From Podaxis mareebaensis (taxonomy: Eukaryota > Basidiomycota > Agaricomycetes > Agaricales > Agaricaceae), in contig JAEUWP010000145.1 of assembly GCA_018524725.1 (NCBI GenBank), positions 62,001 to 126,000 on the forward strand: a DNA stretch of 64,000 bases, in the 5' to 3' direction. Shown here piece by piece: positions 1 through 10,173 of this stretch; the first letter of the stretch is position 1, and each line of letters begins with the position of its first letter. A program made the translations under genes and the position numbers. The notes below the pieces were generated by a model. The model made no database searches. It saw nothing but the letters and a program-made list of their open reading frames with translations, and was not told the DNA's origin.

Positions 1-21
1 TGTGGCGGCCGTGAACCTCAT
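1..21 (-). CDS. Kre9/KNH-like small secreted protein, copy A (only the N-terminus is in the window)
   Basis: Only the first seven codons are inside the window; on the minus strand they read MRFTAAT. They match the MKFTTT start of the three complete copies at 5,367-5,910, 9,622-10,173 and 24,572-25,111. The upstream sequence (about 22-340) aligns with the upstream regions of the copies at 5,910 and 25,111, including a TTTAAATAG element near 81-89 and a shared block further out. The gene runs off the left edge, so it cannot be judged intact. It lies head-to-head with RBR1. Confidence 0.7.
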
Positions 22-1025
22 ATTTGTCTCGCCGCGGGTTTTACGGGTTGTGGTACTTCCATCCTTTGAATGTATAACATTTTAAATAGTCGCTCGCGCC
101 GGTGAGGTAAATGAGACAAGAGCCAAGACTGGACAGGGGGAGAGTTTCTGAGAATGAGGAACTGAGGAACTGAAACTCGGGTGACTGCGTCCGGCGAGAC
201 AGGCGTAGCGTAACGCGAGAATGCGATGTTAAAGTTTTCCTGTCTGCATAAAGCGCTAGGTATGCGTTGCCAGTACTAAGTGGATGAGGAGCAGAACGAG
301 TCTTAATGCTCGTGAGGTGTTCGGTCCATATTATTGACACAGGCGTGTATGTGCGACAGAGCGGAAGGATAAATCTGTGTGGAATTGTTGACAGTAGATA
401 CTTGTTGCACCTGTATCATCTATTCTTGAAGTTTCATAGAGGTCCGTAGTTCTGTACAAGGCAGGGGGTACAGCGGGTGTCACAGAAATGAGTTAAACAA
501 AGTCGCAGCTTGGTATATGAGAGTATAAGGGCCTCCTGCAGGGAATGATGTAACTGAAGACGAGAAAGGATGCAAATTTAAGGGAGGCTTTGTCCATAAT
601 ACAAGAGGAGTTGCGAAAAGAAATCTTGCATATCAATCGTCGCTGTTGATTTACGTAGTGCTGTATATGGCCGGCTGGACCCATGCGCGTCTCTTGGCTT
701 GCGCCGGGCGCAATTCTCAGTCTTGTAGTTTAGATTTGCACGAAAAGCAATCTCTACTACAAGTCCATTGTTGCTCACAACAACTTCGCTTCAAGTGCAA
801 TATGTAATCTATCCATCCGCCTTTGAACGGGCCATTGGAGGCCCGTCACGCCTAGTTTTACTTTGGTCGTTGTTGATAGCTATTGTCTCTTGCTATGTCG
901 TGGTGACCCTTGTTGTTCGGAGTTTACATAGTGCTAACGGGTTGTCTTATCACACCACCATTTAGTCACATGTATTTGTTAGGTATGCTGTGATCCTCCC
1001 ACTTTAGACCTCCTCTTAAGCAACG
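22..1025. promoter_or_regulatory. Divergent intergenic region between Kre9-like copy A and RBR1
   Basis: About 1 kb separates two start codons pointing away from each other. The part next to copy A carries a TATA-like TTTAAATAG (81-89) at the spacing seen in copies B and D. No convincing coding sequence is visible between 340 and 1,025. Shared control of the two genes is an inference from the layout alone. Confidence 0.4.
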
Positions 1026-4000
1026 ATGGTTCTCGGGTTCTCCGAGAGCAATTTCGGAGAAGCTTGTCAATCTGGTGCCGATCGTACATTCCTCCACGAG
1101 GTCAAACCCAACCAAGTGAGCATACGTGTTATTCTAAAGTTGGATTTGCGGTTGGTTGACAGCGTTGAAGGCACTCTATGCAACGGGGAATGAAAATGGC
1201 AGTGGCAGAGAACTCGAATTCCTCCAATCGTCTACTACGTCGTGCGTGTCATTTTGGATACCAATAAGCCTCTTGACTAACTCGTCCTTTAGCGCTAGGT
1301 CGACAACATCCCAAAAGGTTACTACTCCACAAACTGTCAACTCTTCCATCAGGGTTATCACGAGATCTATCAAACCTTGTCGTCTATGGCAATCCAGGAG
1401 CTGCAAATGGGGGGATAGATGTCGTTTCCGACATGAAGTCAAGGTATGTTCGATTATCTGTTGCCAATGTCTAGTCATCATCTTGCTCATTGACGCCACG
1501 CTGCAGGCCATACCACCTTCAATCCGAGACGAAGGTAGCACATCCTCCACCTACCTTGGACTAAACCCTGGCCCTATGACGAACGACGTCGCGTCCCCAT
1601 TGACCTACACCGCCTCTACTCAAATCACCCAAACCGGAGGCGAGAAGTGCCAACGCAAGGAAGACGGGGGAAAAGCTGCACCTTCCATTTCCCTCCCTCC
1701 TGTCACAGTCGCAAATCCGAAGGAACACGTAGAGGCTCTCCGACTGGAGAGGAAACAAGAAGTTGCTCGCATAGAACGGGAGAAAGCAGCTCGCCTGGCA
1801 CGAGAACAGGAAGAGGCTGTACGTAAAGAGCAAGAGGAAGCAATACGCCTAGCCAAAGAGTACGCAGCTTCCATCGCTCGTCGCGAGAGGCAATCGATCA
1901 AGGAGAGAGAAGAAGCGAAGGAGAAGGAGAGGACAGCTCAACGCCGAAAACAGGAACAGCAATGGGCCAAGGAGGCCGCCGTGACCATCCAGCAAGTCAT
2001 TCTCAACTCCATCGTCAAGTTTGGAGCAGGGTTAGCGATCCAACACATTACGTGTGGATTCGAAGCTTCCGAACTCCTGATAAAGAACCTTCCTATGAAT
2101 GCGAGGGAACCCGAAGTCATTGGACTCTTTACCCAACAAGGAGTCGATGAGCAGGAAATCGCTGTTCTGGAAATGGAGAGCGTAGACGGCCGCCAACAGG
2201 CAACTGTCTTGGGCAAGGCGGAAGATATGGAGGCTGTCGCACTTGATTTAGACGGCATGGAATTGGGTGGTGAAAGCCTCTCAGTCGTCATCCGCGAGCG
2301 GCCTGCTGAAGGCTACACGATGGTATCTTCAAGTCGCAATTCATATTGCCTCAGTATCTCCTGGCCTGTGCCATCCCTTACAATGGTGGCTCGCTACCCT
2401 CGTCTCGGCGAATGGAGGGTGTCACAAAGGGCGAGGGGCCTTGACGGCCGTGTCTTGAATGGTCAGCGGATTAAAGCACGATACGAGAGAGGCTATAATC
2501 TCGATGATTGGATAGTCAAGATTTCGGGAATACCTCCTGGAACTACTGTGGCAGAGATCCGTACCTTTACCGGCACTCAGAACGTTGAAGCCCATATCGA
2601 TGACTCGACATATACATCGGATGACGTTTTCAATGAGCTGACCGCTCATCTCTGCAGTTTACCCAATTCCACTCTTCATACGTTCTCCCTCAAGAACTCT
2701 TCCCAATCCAACAGCGCTTCTGCTGAAGCCGTTTTTGATTCTTGGGAGGGGGCGAAGTCTGCGCATGACAGTTTGGAAGGCAAGGTTCTAAAACACAATT
2801 TCCCGCCTTTGCGACTCTCTCTCCTTGATCCATACTATTTTACTCTCACTCTTGACGAAAAACAATATAATGCACAAAAGAGCCAATGGACCGAGCTATG
2901 CAGCGGAGAGGATAAGGAGGCTACTGCCAAGACGAGGATCGTCGATCAAGCCGGTCTGCCAAAAGTCATCATTAGTTTATCTGGTCACAACAAGAAGGCA
3001 GTGGGTACGCTGAAGGTTCGCGTTGAGAGTATGGCTGCAGGACAGAGGCTTGATAGTACCTACTGGCACCCTATGCTCAGGTCAGCTGGAGGCCAGGAGT
3101 TCTTCAACTATCTGTACGAAACTACTGGCGTTTACGCTCGTATTGACCGGAGGCATGATTGCGTTTCGGTATCTGGCGGGATCGAGGCGATCGAAGCTGC
3201 CAAATCCCTCCTCCTAGAGGAAGTTGAATGTCTCTCAGCGGAGCAGTGGACCATTCCACTCCAGCGCCAGGCGTTAGGTTTCTTCATCCGAGGAGGGCTG
3301 GCGAAGTTGAAGGGACTTCTTGGCGAGAAGAATGTCGCTCTTGATGTGGAATCCTGCCGAATCGTACTCCATGGAGCGGATCCGGAAGAAGCCGAACATC
3401 ACCTTGAGCAACTTATAGATGCATACACAGAGCGCAAGGTTGCACAGCCCGCCGCCTCCGATGATACCCTATGCCCAATCTGCTACAACGTCGCCTCACA
3501 GCCAATAGAGATCAGCTGCGAGCATATCTATTGCTCATCTTGCCTTCGCCGTTATATTCTTTCGAATTTCGACAGTCACGACTTCCCGTTGAAATGTATA
3601 GGCGACGATTTCACCTGCAATGAACCTCTCTCGATACCCCTGATCAAGAAGTTCCTACCTCCCCAGCGTTTTGAGCAATTGATGAAAGCTGCGCTCACAT
3701 CATATATTGACGAAAACCCCGGGACATTCAAGTACTGCAACACACCATACTGCTCTCAGGTTTACCGTGTCACGACTCTACCACACGAATTCGAGTGTCC
3801 TTCATGCTTCTCCGAATTTTGTACAGCATGTCATGGCGAGATTCACCCTGGAGTGACTTGTGCGGGGAAACAGGCTCAGAAAAACTCGGGAGAGCAAGAA
3901 CGTCCGTCGGAGGCTTGTGCAGCGGATCACGGCGTCGACTCTTGTCATAAGTGTGGCGAAAAGATCAAAGGTCCCAAGACTATGGCTTGTGGATGTAGAA

Positions 4001-4581
4001 TCTACTTTTGTCGCGCTTGCACAGAAGCCTTTGAGGCGGACGTTCCTGCATCTGAAGCCCAGGGTGAACACCAAACGAACCCAGAGCCGAAGGCTAATCA
4101 GGAACATCACTCACAGCCTCGGAGTCAGGTCCCAGACGCCGTACAAACTGTGAGTAGAGTGACGGCCACTGAAGAGCAGAGCACGTGGCCTATTAGCGAC
4201 AGAGGACGTAGGAATCATGCGCCCCTCTCACCTTTTTATTCCTCTCCTTCCACGGTTCCAGCTGTTTCTGCGCACCATAGAGCCTTTGATACATCAGTTC
4301 CATCCATTGCGACGGACTCACGAATAGGTCAAGCGGAATCGGAGAGACAGGAGCAATTGCAGGAGATTCGTAGGCAGCAGGAGGCGGAGGAAGCAGAGTG
4401 GCAGCTCAGGGAGAAAGAGAGGGAATTCATATGGGGAATGAGGTTTCGAGTCATGGAGGAAGCGAGACGACAGGAACAGATACGTGTGGAGAGATTGGTG
4501 GAGGAAGCTATAAAGAGAGATAAGGAAGAAGCACGTCGGCGCGAAGCCGAAGAAAGCAAACGCTGGTGTTTAATCATGTAA
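1026..4581 (+). CDS. RBR1: CCCH / RRM-KH-like / RING1-IBR-RING2 protein, probably catalytically dead, with CaaX end
   Basis: Model: exons 1026-1115, 1171-1241, 1293-1443 and 1507-4581, giving 1128 residues. Start and introns follow the four paralogues. The first CCCH finger is broken: about ten residues containing two of its cysteines are missing. The second is intact (C-x7-C-x5-C-x3-H, CRLWQSRSC to RFRH). Then come an R/E-rich coiled coil, RRM-like segments, KH-like segments, RING1 from about residue 760 (CPICYN, CEHIYCSSCL) and an IBR (FKYCNTPYC, CPSCFSEFCTAC). In RING2 the paralogues' EGCNHMSC is replaced by KGPKTMAC, with proline (3973-3975) where the catalytic cysteine belongs, and CPSC is CHKC. 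The protein ends WCLIM, a CaaX box. RBR ligases pass ubiquitin through a RING2 Cys-thioester, so this copy probably cannot ligate by that route. It may act as a scaffold or decoy, or be a young pseudogene, although the frame is open throughout. Confidence 0.85.
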
Positions 4582-5366
4582 AAGGGTTTGTAAAAATATT
4601 TCAAGTGCTTTGAAAAGTTTTTCTTTCGATTACGATGATGCTATTCGAAGTGTAGTGCCTGTACGAATACCTCCTATCCTCGGTCTCTTCATTGCATATG
4701 TTGTATACCACTATTCAATGGATATGGAGTAACCGCTAAACCCAGTTCAGTTCTTAGAGGACGATAAAATGAGTACCCGTGTCAATGACAAAAAGGACTG
4801 GGTTTGTTCAGTTGCTACGCTAATCCAGAACCTCCAGTGACAAACTCTACGGACTGAATGAAATTGTCCAGTCAACATAACGTGATTAACTTGGAGGACA
4901 AGGGTAAAAATAGGTCTGGCACATAAGCTCGGCACCTGACCGTCTTGACATCCGGAAGACATACGAGGGGGCAATCGTTGACCATTCATTAGTTATTGAG
5001 TATACTCGAGCATACCACAGGTAGAGCCGTCTCCCTGATCATAGTGCCTCATCACTGTGTATAGATTGCAAAAATCTACGAGAACGCCGCGCTAGGGCTG
5101 TTTATAGGGCTCAAGAGGTGGGCTGCCCTACTTATTCTCTTGCTGTAGAATCGATCTCCAAACCGGCCAAAGACGATCGCGTTGTAGTACTTGCCCAGGG
5201 AGCCAATTGTATCATAGAAATACTAAACTAGATCCTGGGGTAAATACAACAAGTGTTCATGGCCACAGAAGTACAGATCATATATCAAGTCCATGTACGG
5301 TCATTGTAGTACAAACATCGGTCCGAAAATCGCATCATCATGAATTCGTTGGTCGCACCCCCTCTA
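4582..5366. other. Convergent intergenic region, no gene seen
   Basis: This is the 3' flank shared by RBR1 and Kre9-like copy B. The part from about 5,195 matches the 3' flank of copy D (24,355-24,570), for example AGCCAATTGTAT and TGGGGTAAATA, so the duplicated unit extends downstream of the Kre9-like gene. I see no coding features. Confidence 0.5.
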
Positions 5367-5910
5367 TCAGAAAGGGAAGCCACTCTTGATCGTAAACTCG
5401 GGAGAGAAGTTCCCTGAATCGCCGAATACTGATACCCCTGTTAGCCCTCAAGCAATATTAATTATCAAGGTGAGGTACTCACAGACTAAACTGTAATCAT
5501 CGCCATCAACCACCAGCGGAACCTGGATGGTGATCTTGCCAAGGAGGATATCAAAGTCCGCTGCCAAAATTACTAGTAGAAACGAAAACAGATGCAATGA
5601 GCAATCCAGTCCAATCGTTGCTTCATCGGCATAAATGGTACTCACAGGGCGTTGTGCGGTCTCCTTTCCTCAACATGATCCTCCCCTTTGGGTTCGTAAT
5701 TTGCTTAGGGGGATTGGACACATCCCAGACCACAGTTTGCTCTTCTCCACTGTTCCAGACAGTCCCTTGAGTAGGGTAAAGGATGGGTGGAACGAAGACA
5801 TCGCGCTTATCGAGTTCAGCAGTAGGTGCAGCCTGAACGACGAAAGCGTTAAGAAGAGTGAAGACGGTGAGGAAGAAAGCGTAGAGATTCAAAGTGGTCG
5901 TGAACTTCAT
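5367..5910 (-). CDS. Kre9/KNH-like small secreted protein, copy B
   Basis: Exons 5910-5646, 5572-5483 and 5428-5367 give 138 residues. An N-terminal signal peptide (about residues 1-27, ending VVQA) is followed by a short propeptide ending LDKR, a likely Kex2 processing site. A single Ig-like domain of the Kre9/KNH N-terminal type follows, with ILYPTQGTVW, VVWDVSNPP, LAADFDILLG and LFGDSGNFS. Characterised Kre9/Knh1 proteins take part in cell-wall beta-1,6-glucan assembly, but those are much longer. This copy has neither a Ser/Thr-rich stalk nor a GPI signal and should be secreted. Both introns match copies C and D in position and phase. An RBR relic lies head-to-head at about 6,640. The function of this short form is unknown. 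Confidence 0.85.
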
Positions 5911-5968
5911 GCTTGTCTCGCTGTGGGTTCTGTGGGTTGTGGTGCCCTCATCTGTTCAAAGTACAGTG

Positions 5969-5979
5969 GCTTAAATAGT
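5969..5979 (-). promoter_or_regulatory. TATA-like element of Kre9-like copy B
   Basis: CTATTTAAG on the minus strand lies about 60 nt upstream of the start codon. The same element at the same spacing occurs upstream of copies A (81-89) and D (25170-25180), so it is kept within the duplicated promoter. Confidence 0.45.
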
Positions 5980-6639
5980 CGTTCGTATCGGTGAGGTAGG
6001 GATACAAAGGCCGGGACTGAATAGGGCCAGAGTTGTCGGACGGCATGGCAGTGAGTCTTGAGAGGGGGAATGAACTCGGATGTCACTGCGTCCGGCGAGG
6101 CAAGGCCTGTAGTAACATGAGAACGCGGTATTATCAATAGGTTGATGTATTTATAATCATATGAAGCACCAAGTATGCGCAGGCAAGACTGAGTAATATA
6201 TTAGCAGAACCGGTATTATCACCCACGAATAGTTCGCTCGGTGGTACTAGCACAAGTAAAGATATGACACACGGGGGAACAAGTCCGTGCGGGAGCATCA
6301 GCAGTGAACACCGCTGCATGTGTGCCTCCGCATAATTCTTCAACGTTCTCCAATATTCTTGGAATTCTGCCTTGTGCACTGCGTCACGTAGGGTAGCGTC
6401 ACGGAAGGCCATGGAACAGGGTTGATTGGAGCGTACGAACACTTCGACGCTTACCAAGGCTGCTTTGAACGATTAATAACATTACATATTACTTATTTCA
6501 AGTGATCGTGTTTGTGGCGTCTATGGTGGTCATCGAGGCCCCTCGGAACACATCTAGTATCTGGTCACACCGCCTGCTGGGTGTGCCGCAAGACCCAAAA
6601 CCCCGACTCCCCTAACCCTCGCCTCAAAGCGATTCCAAG

Positions 6640-7080
6640 GAGTCTGAGGGCTATCGTTCGAAGCCGTTGTTTCGGTAGCAAGTGCCAATCCCTTCAAGAG
6701 CCCAACCAGATGATCACATGCGTTGTTTCCAAGTTGCGTTTATGGTTGGGTGTTGGGATGACAGTGTTGAATGCGCCTCGCACAAAAGGAAACAGGTTGA
6801 AAGAGCATGTCAACAGTGGAGAACCAGAAATCCTCCAATCGCCCATCAGGTCCAAGGCGGGTGGCTCGTGTTGGCACTTTGCCATCATCTCAAACAATTC
6901 CTGCTCTGCAGATTGCTCCAGTCAGAATCGCCCTGAGGCGTGGCAAACCCTAGAGCTCCAAATTGGAGGACAATCATCGTTTCGACCACGACATCAATTG
7001 TCCAAGTCAACATTGATTTATGCATTAACGCCACATCACAGGTCATAACCGCCTCCAATTCGAGATGGAGACGGCGCACC
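6640..7080 (+). pseudogene. Decayed 5' end of an RBR-family gene (relic a)
   Basis: This stretch aligns in order with the first exons of RBR1. A CCCH1-like remnant (RCFGSKCQSLQEP) is followed by the exon-2 region (ATGACAGTGTTGAA, CAGAAATCCTCCAATCG), then by a ruined second finger in which the cysteines of the paralogues are lost, and by the exon-4 start (ACCGCCTCCAATTCGAGATGG). Frameshifts and lost cysteines rule out a working product, and no RBR module follows. It is divergent from Kre9-like copy B, just as RBR1 is from copy A. Confidence 0.7.
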
Positions 7081-9621
7081 CCTACTAACCCAGGAAAAAG
7101 CTCGGCCTCTTGATTCTGTCGGTACCGTCGACGCTCAGTTCACATTGGCCAACACCGTTTCTAACTGGGCCGCTCGGACTAGGAGTAAATAATGCCAATG
7201 GAAAGGGAAGGGAAGGGCCATATCTGCCTAATAAGACCAGAGAAACGATTCTCCGCTCTAAGGAACATATAGGGGTCATTCATTTTAAAAGAGAACAGGA
7301 AAAGAGTTCGCAAAAGACGAGAGGCTCTGTTAGGGGAACTTCAGGCATCAGATCCGCTGGCTTCATGGAGCTGCCTGATCAACGCAACGCCAGCTTCGAG
7401 CCCAGTGGTCAAAAAGGTGGTGTAGTTTAGGGGCTCAACACCTGTCCCTTTGGCCTCCGGACGACATACATGAACTTGCCAGTGTGCAGTGTTACTTGGG
7501 ACATAACCAGATATGGACGAGGTCATCGTCCATGTTCGGCTGAGGGAACAGCCCGTCAAGGAAAGTATTAGGTTTTGAGTGCCCGTATCCGGACGCCGAT
7601 TTGCAAGGGACATTCATAAACGACAGCCATGAGCTTAACTGGCGTTTTGGACGAAGGCGAAAATCGCGTAGGATTTCGTCGTGCCGACTCCCCCAGCGCA
7701 TCGGGATCTTCGGCTAGTCAGATCGACGGGATGACGGCTGAGCTGTACGTTGTTTGAGAAATACAACGTATACTAATCCGGTCAAGGCCTCAGCAGCCCG
7801 AGTAAGGCTGCGATAAGCCATCAAGAGAACTGAACTCTGCTGCACCGGGCCCAGTCAAGGTGGCATTTCGCTGGTGCCGTCGAATATTCACTGTCCTGGT
7901 CCGGAATCCTGTGCCGGTACAATGAGCCTGCCTGCCAGGAACAACAGCGTGCAAAGACATCACGGGAGAATCTACTTCAACTTGTGTTCATTAGCCGGCC
8001 CGAAAACTTTTCTTTGGAGATATGGGAGTTGAGGACGATGTTTCAGGAGGCTGCTCGTGTGAGCCAGGAAGCTGTAAATGGCTCTCTGGAGAAGCGATAT
8101 TTCTTGAAGAACACATTCCTGTGAGGTGACGAAAGGGGCGGTATCAGAAATCTTCAGTGCAATCTATTGGGGGTGTCGGGGCGAATTACCACTGGTTCTG
8201 TTCAACCTATCCATCAGTGAGTACGCTATACTTCTAGTACAGGGAAGACAGAATAGAAAAGCCGAAGAACGAAGGATTGCACTTGGCACTGAGTGTCCGT
8301 TATTAGCTGAAGGCAACATGAGACCGTGCGTTGAGTTCGGCGAGTACTGAATATCGCGGTTAGTCACAAGTACAATACCATGAAGCTGGGTCTGCGAGGT
8401 GTGATTGAGATTGCTATGGAGAAGGCTATTCGGGTGTAAAGCGGCCTAGGATAGTGCTGAACACGGATGAGATTCACAGTAGACTGGAGGCATGAAACAA
8501 AGAAAAGCCGAAAGTGTTGAGGAGCGTTGAATCGAAGATTTCGGTAATTGCCGATTTGTGCCGTTTCACGATCGATATTTGAATTGACGCTATATGTATA
8601 ACTTGACTCTTGCCGGATGTAGGACACTCTGTGTTGTGCACAGTCGCGTAGAACGCTACGGTACGGATATATGAGACCATCCGCTAAGTGTTAAACGCCA
8701 GCAAGGGAATAAGAGTGCTCGGGACGATCTCCTTTCAGCATTGTCTGGCGAAGTGTTTCACACCCATATCAGCCTCTTATCCCAAACTCATGGCGCGGCC
8801 GAAGGCTTGACCGAGACTCGCTGTTGGTATTTCTGCCACGGCGGGGGTCTCAGAAGGCTTCGGTTTGCTCACCTATGCCCATTAAGCTTTCTCAGCTCTT
8901 GTGCTCTCGAACATCTTAGAACTTTCGATGCGTCATGCACGCCGATCTATTCTCGCTCCTTGGCCTTGCTGCCTCTCATATCCCATCAAACTTCTCCAAC
9001 CAAAAGAGGGTTAGTATATGCCGCAACAGCCTTCGATGCATGCATTCGTGAGAGGCACACATCATCTTGTGACCACCAGAGGGTATCACAAGGGGTCACT
9101 CAGTGTTACACCCCTGTTACATCGGTGTACCCCGTGGACGCAGCGATGTCTTGCTGCCCACATATTTCAGGCCATTTCAACCCGGTTCTGCGACGACAAG
9201 TACAGGCCACGAATCTCCAAGGATCTTACGGAGCATGGATGCAGCAATATCTTGACTGCTCGACACTCTCACACGGACTGACGCTCCCGCTTTATTGGGC
9301 GTGTACTTGTGTCAATAATACCGGGGGGACTATTTGTGAGTAGCAATACTCGTTTCTGCTATTCATTACTCAATACTACGTGTAACTTGGCATCTCATGC
9401 AGATATAAATATAGTGGCCTCTCGATAATATCGCATCCCGGTGTTACCGAGACCTCCCTCGCCAGGACCAGTGGCATCCGAGTTCCGTCCCCCCTCTCAT
9501 CGCCTCATCCTTCGACAGTTCTACCCCTTTCACTCTTTCTCTCGTCCCACCGCACGAGCGAGTACTTAAGCCACCGACTTTTAAGAGACAAGGGTATCAC
9601 AGAAGACCCCAGCGCACGAAA
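7081..9621. other. Long region with no recognisable gene; promoter of copy C at its right end
   Basis: Short open frames occur on both strands, but none has a recognisable domain, splice structure or family resemblance. The frame at 8,741-9,343 (+) is the longest and looks like chance. A TATAAATATAG sequence at 9,404-9,414 lies about 210 nt upstream of copy C and could belong to its promoter. Confidence 0.5.
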
Positions 9622-10173
9622 ATGAAGTTCACGACCACTACCAGGAGCTTGAACCTTTACACCTTCTTCCTCACCATCTTTACCCTTCTCAGCCTCTTCG
9701 TTGTCCAGGCTGCACCTGTTGCTGAGCTCGACAAGCGTGACGTCTTCGTCCCACCCATCCTTTATCCCCGCCAAGGCACTGTCTGGAGGAGTGGAGAGGC
9801 GCACACTGTCGTCTGGGATGTGTCCAACCCTCCGGCCCAGATCACCAATCGGAAAGGGAGAATTATGTTGAGGAAGGGAGATCTCACCACACCTTGTGAG
9901 TGATATCCATGCCGATGGACGTCGATTCGACTAGATCACTCATCATATACTTTCGTTCTTGCTACAGTAATCTTGGCTGCTGACTTCGATATCCTCCTGG
10001 GCAAGATCAAGATTAAGGTGCCGCTGGTAGTTGAAGGTAGCGATTACAGTTTAGTCCGTGAGTACTCCACCTTGGTAGTTAGTTTTACTTCGAAGTTGAC
10101 GAGGATTTTAGTGTTCGGTGATTCTGGGAACTTTTCTCCCCAGATTACGATCAAGAGCGGCTTCCCTTTCTGA
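9622..10173 (+). CDS. Kre9/KNH-like small secreted protein, copy C
   Basis: Exons 9622-9895, 9968-10057 and 10112-10173 give 141 residues. The protein has a signal peptide (ending VVQA), a LDKR Kex2-type site and one Kre9/KNH-like Ig domain (ILYPRQGTVW, VVWDVSNPP, LAADFDILLG, LFGDSGNFS). It differs from B and D by a three-residue insertion in the signal peptide and by plus-strand orientation. Its upstream region lacks the block shared by A, B and D, so it was duplicated separately or has diverged longer. No RBR gene or relic is seen beside it. It should be secreted; its specific role is unknown. Confidence 0.85.

Noticed and set aside
1156..4581. A single uninterrupted exon for RBR1 starting at 1156
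   Set aside because: The true start by homology is ATG at 1026. The open frame runs through two introns (1242-1292 and 1444-1506) only because both are multiples of three without stops.
8741..9343. 200-codon open frame on the plus strand
   Set aside because: No domain, no family resemblance, Cys/His-rich by chance; no splice or promoter support.
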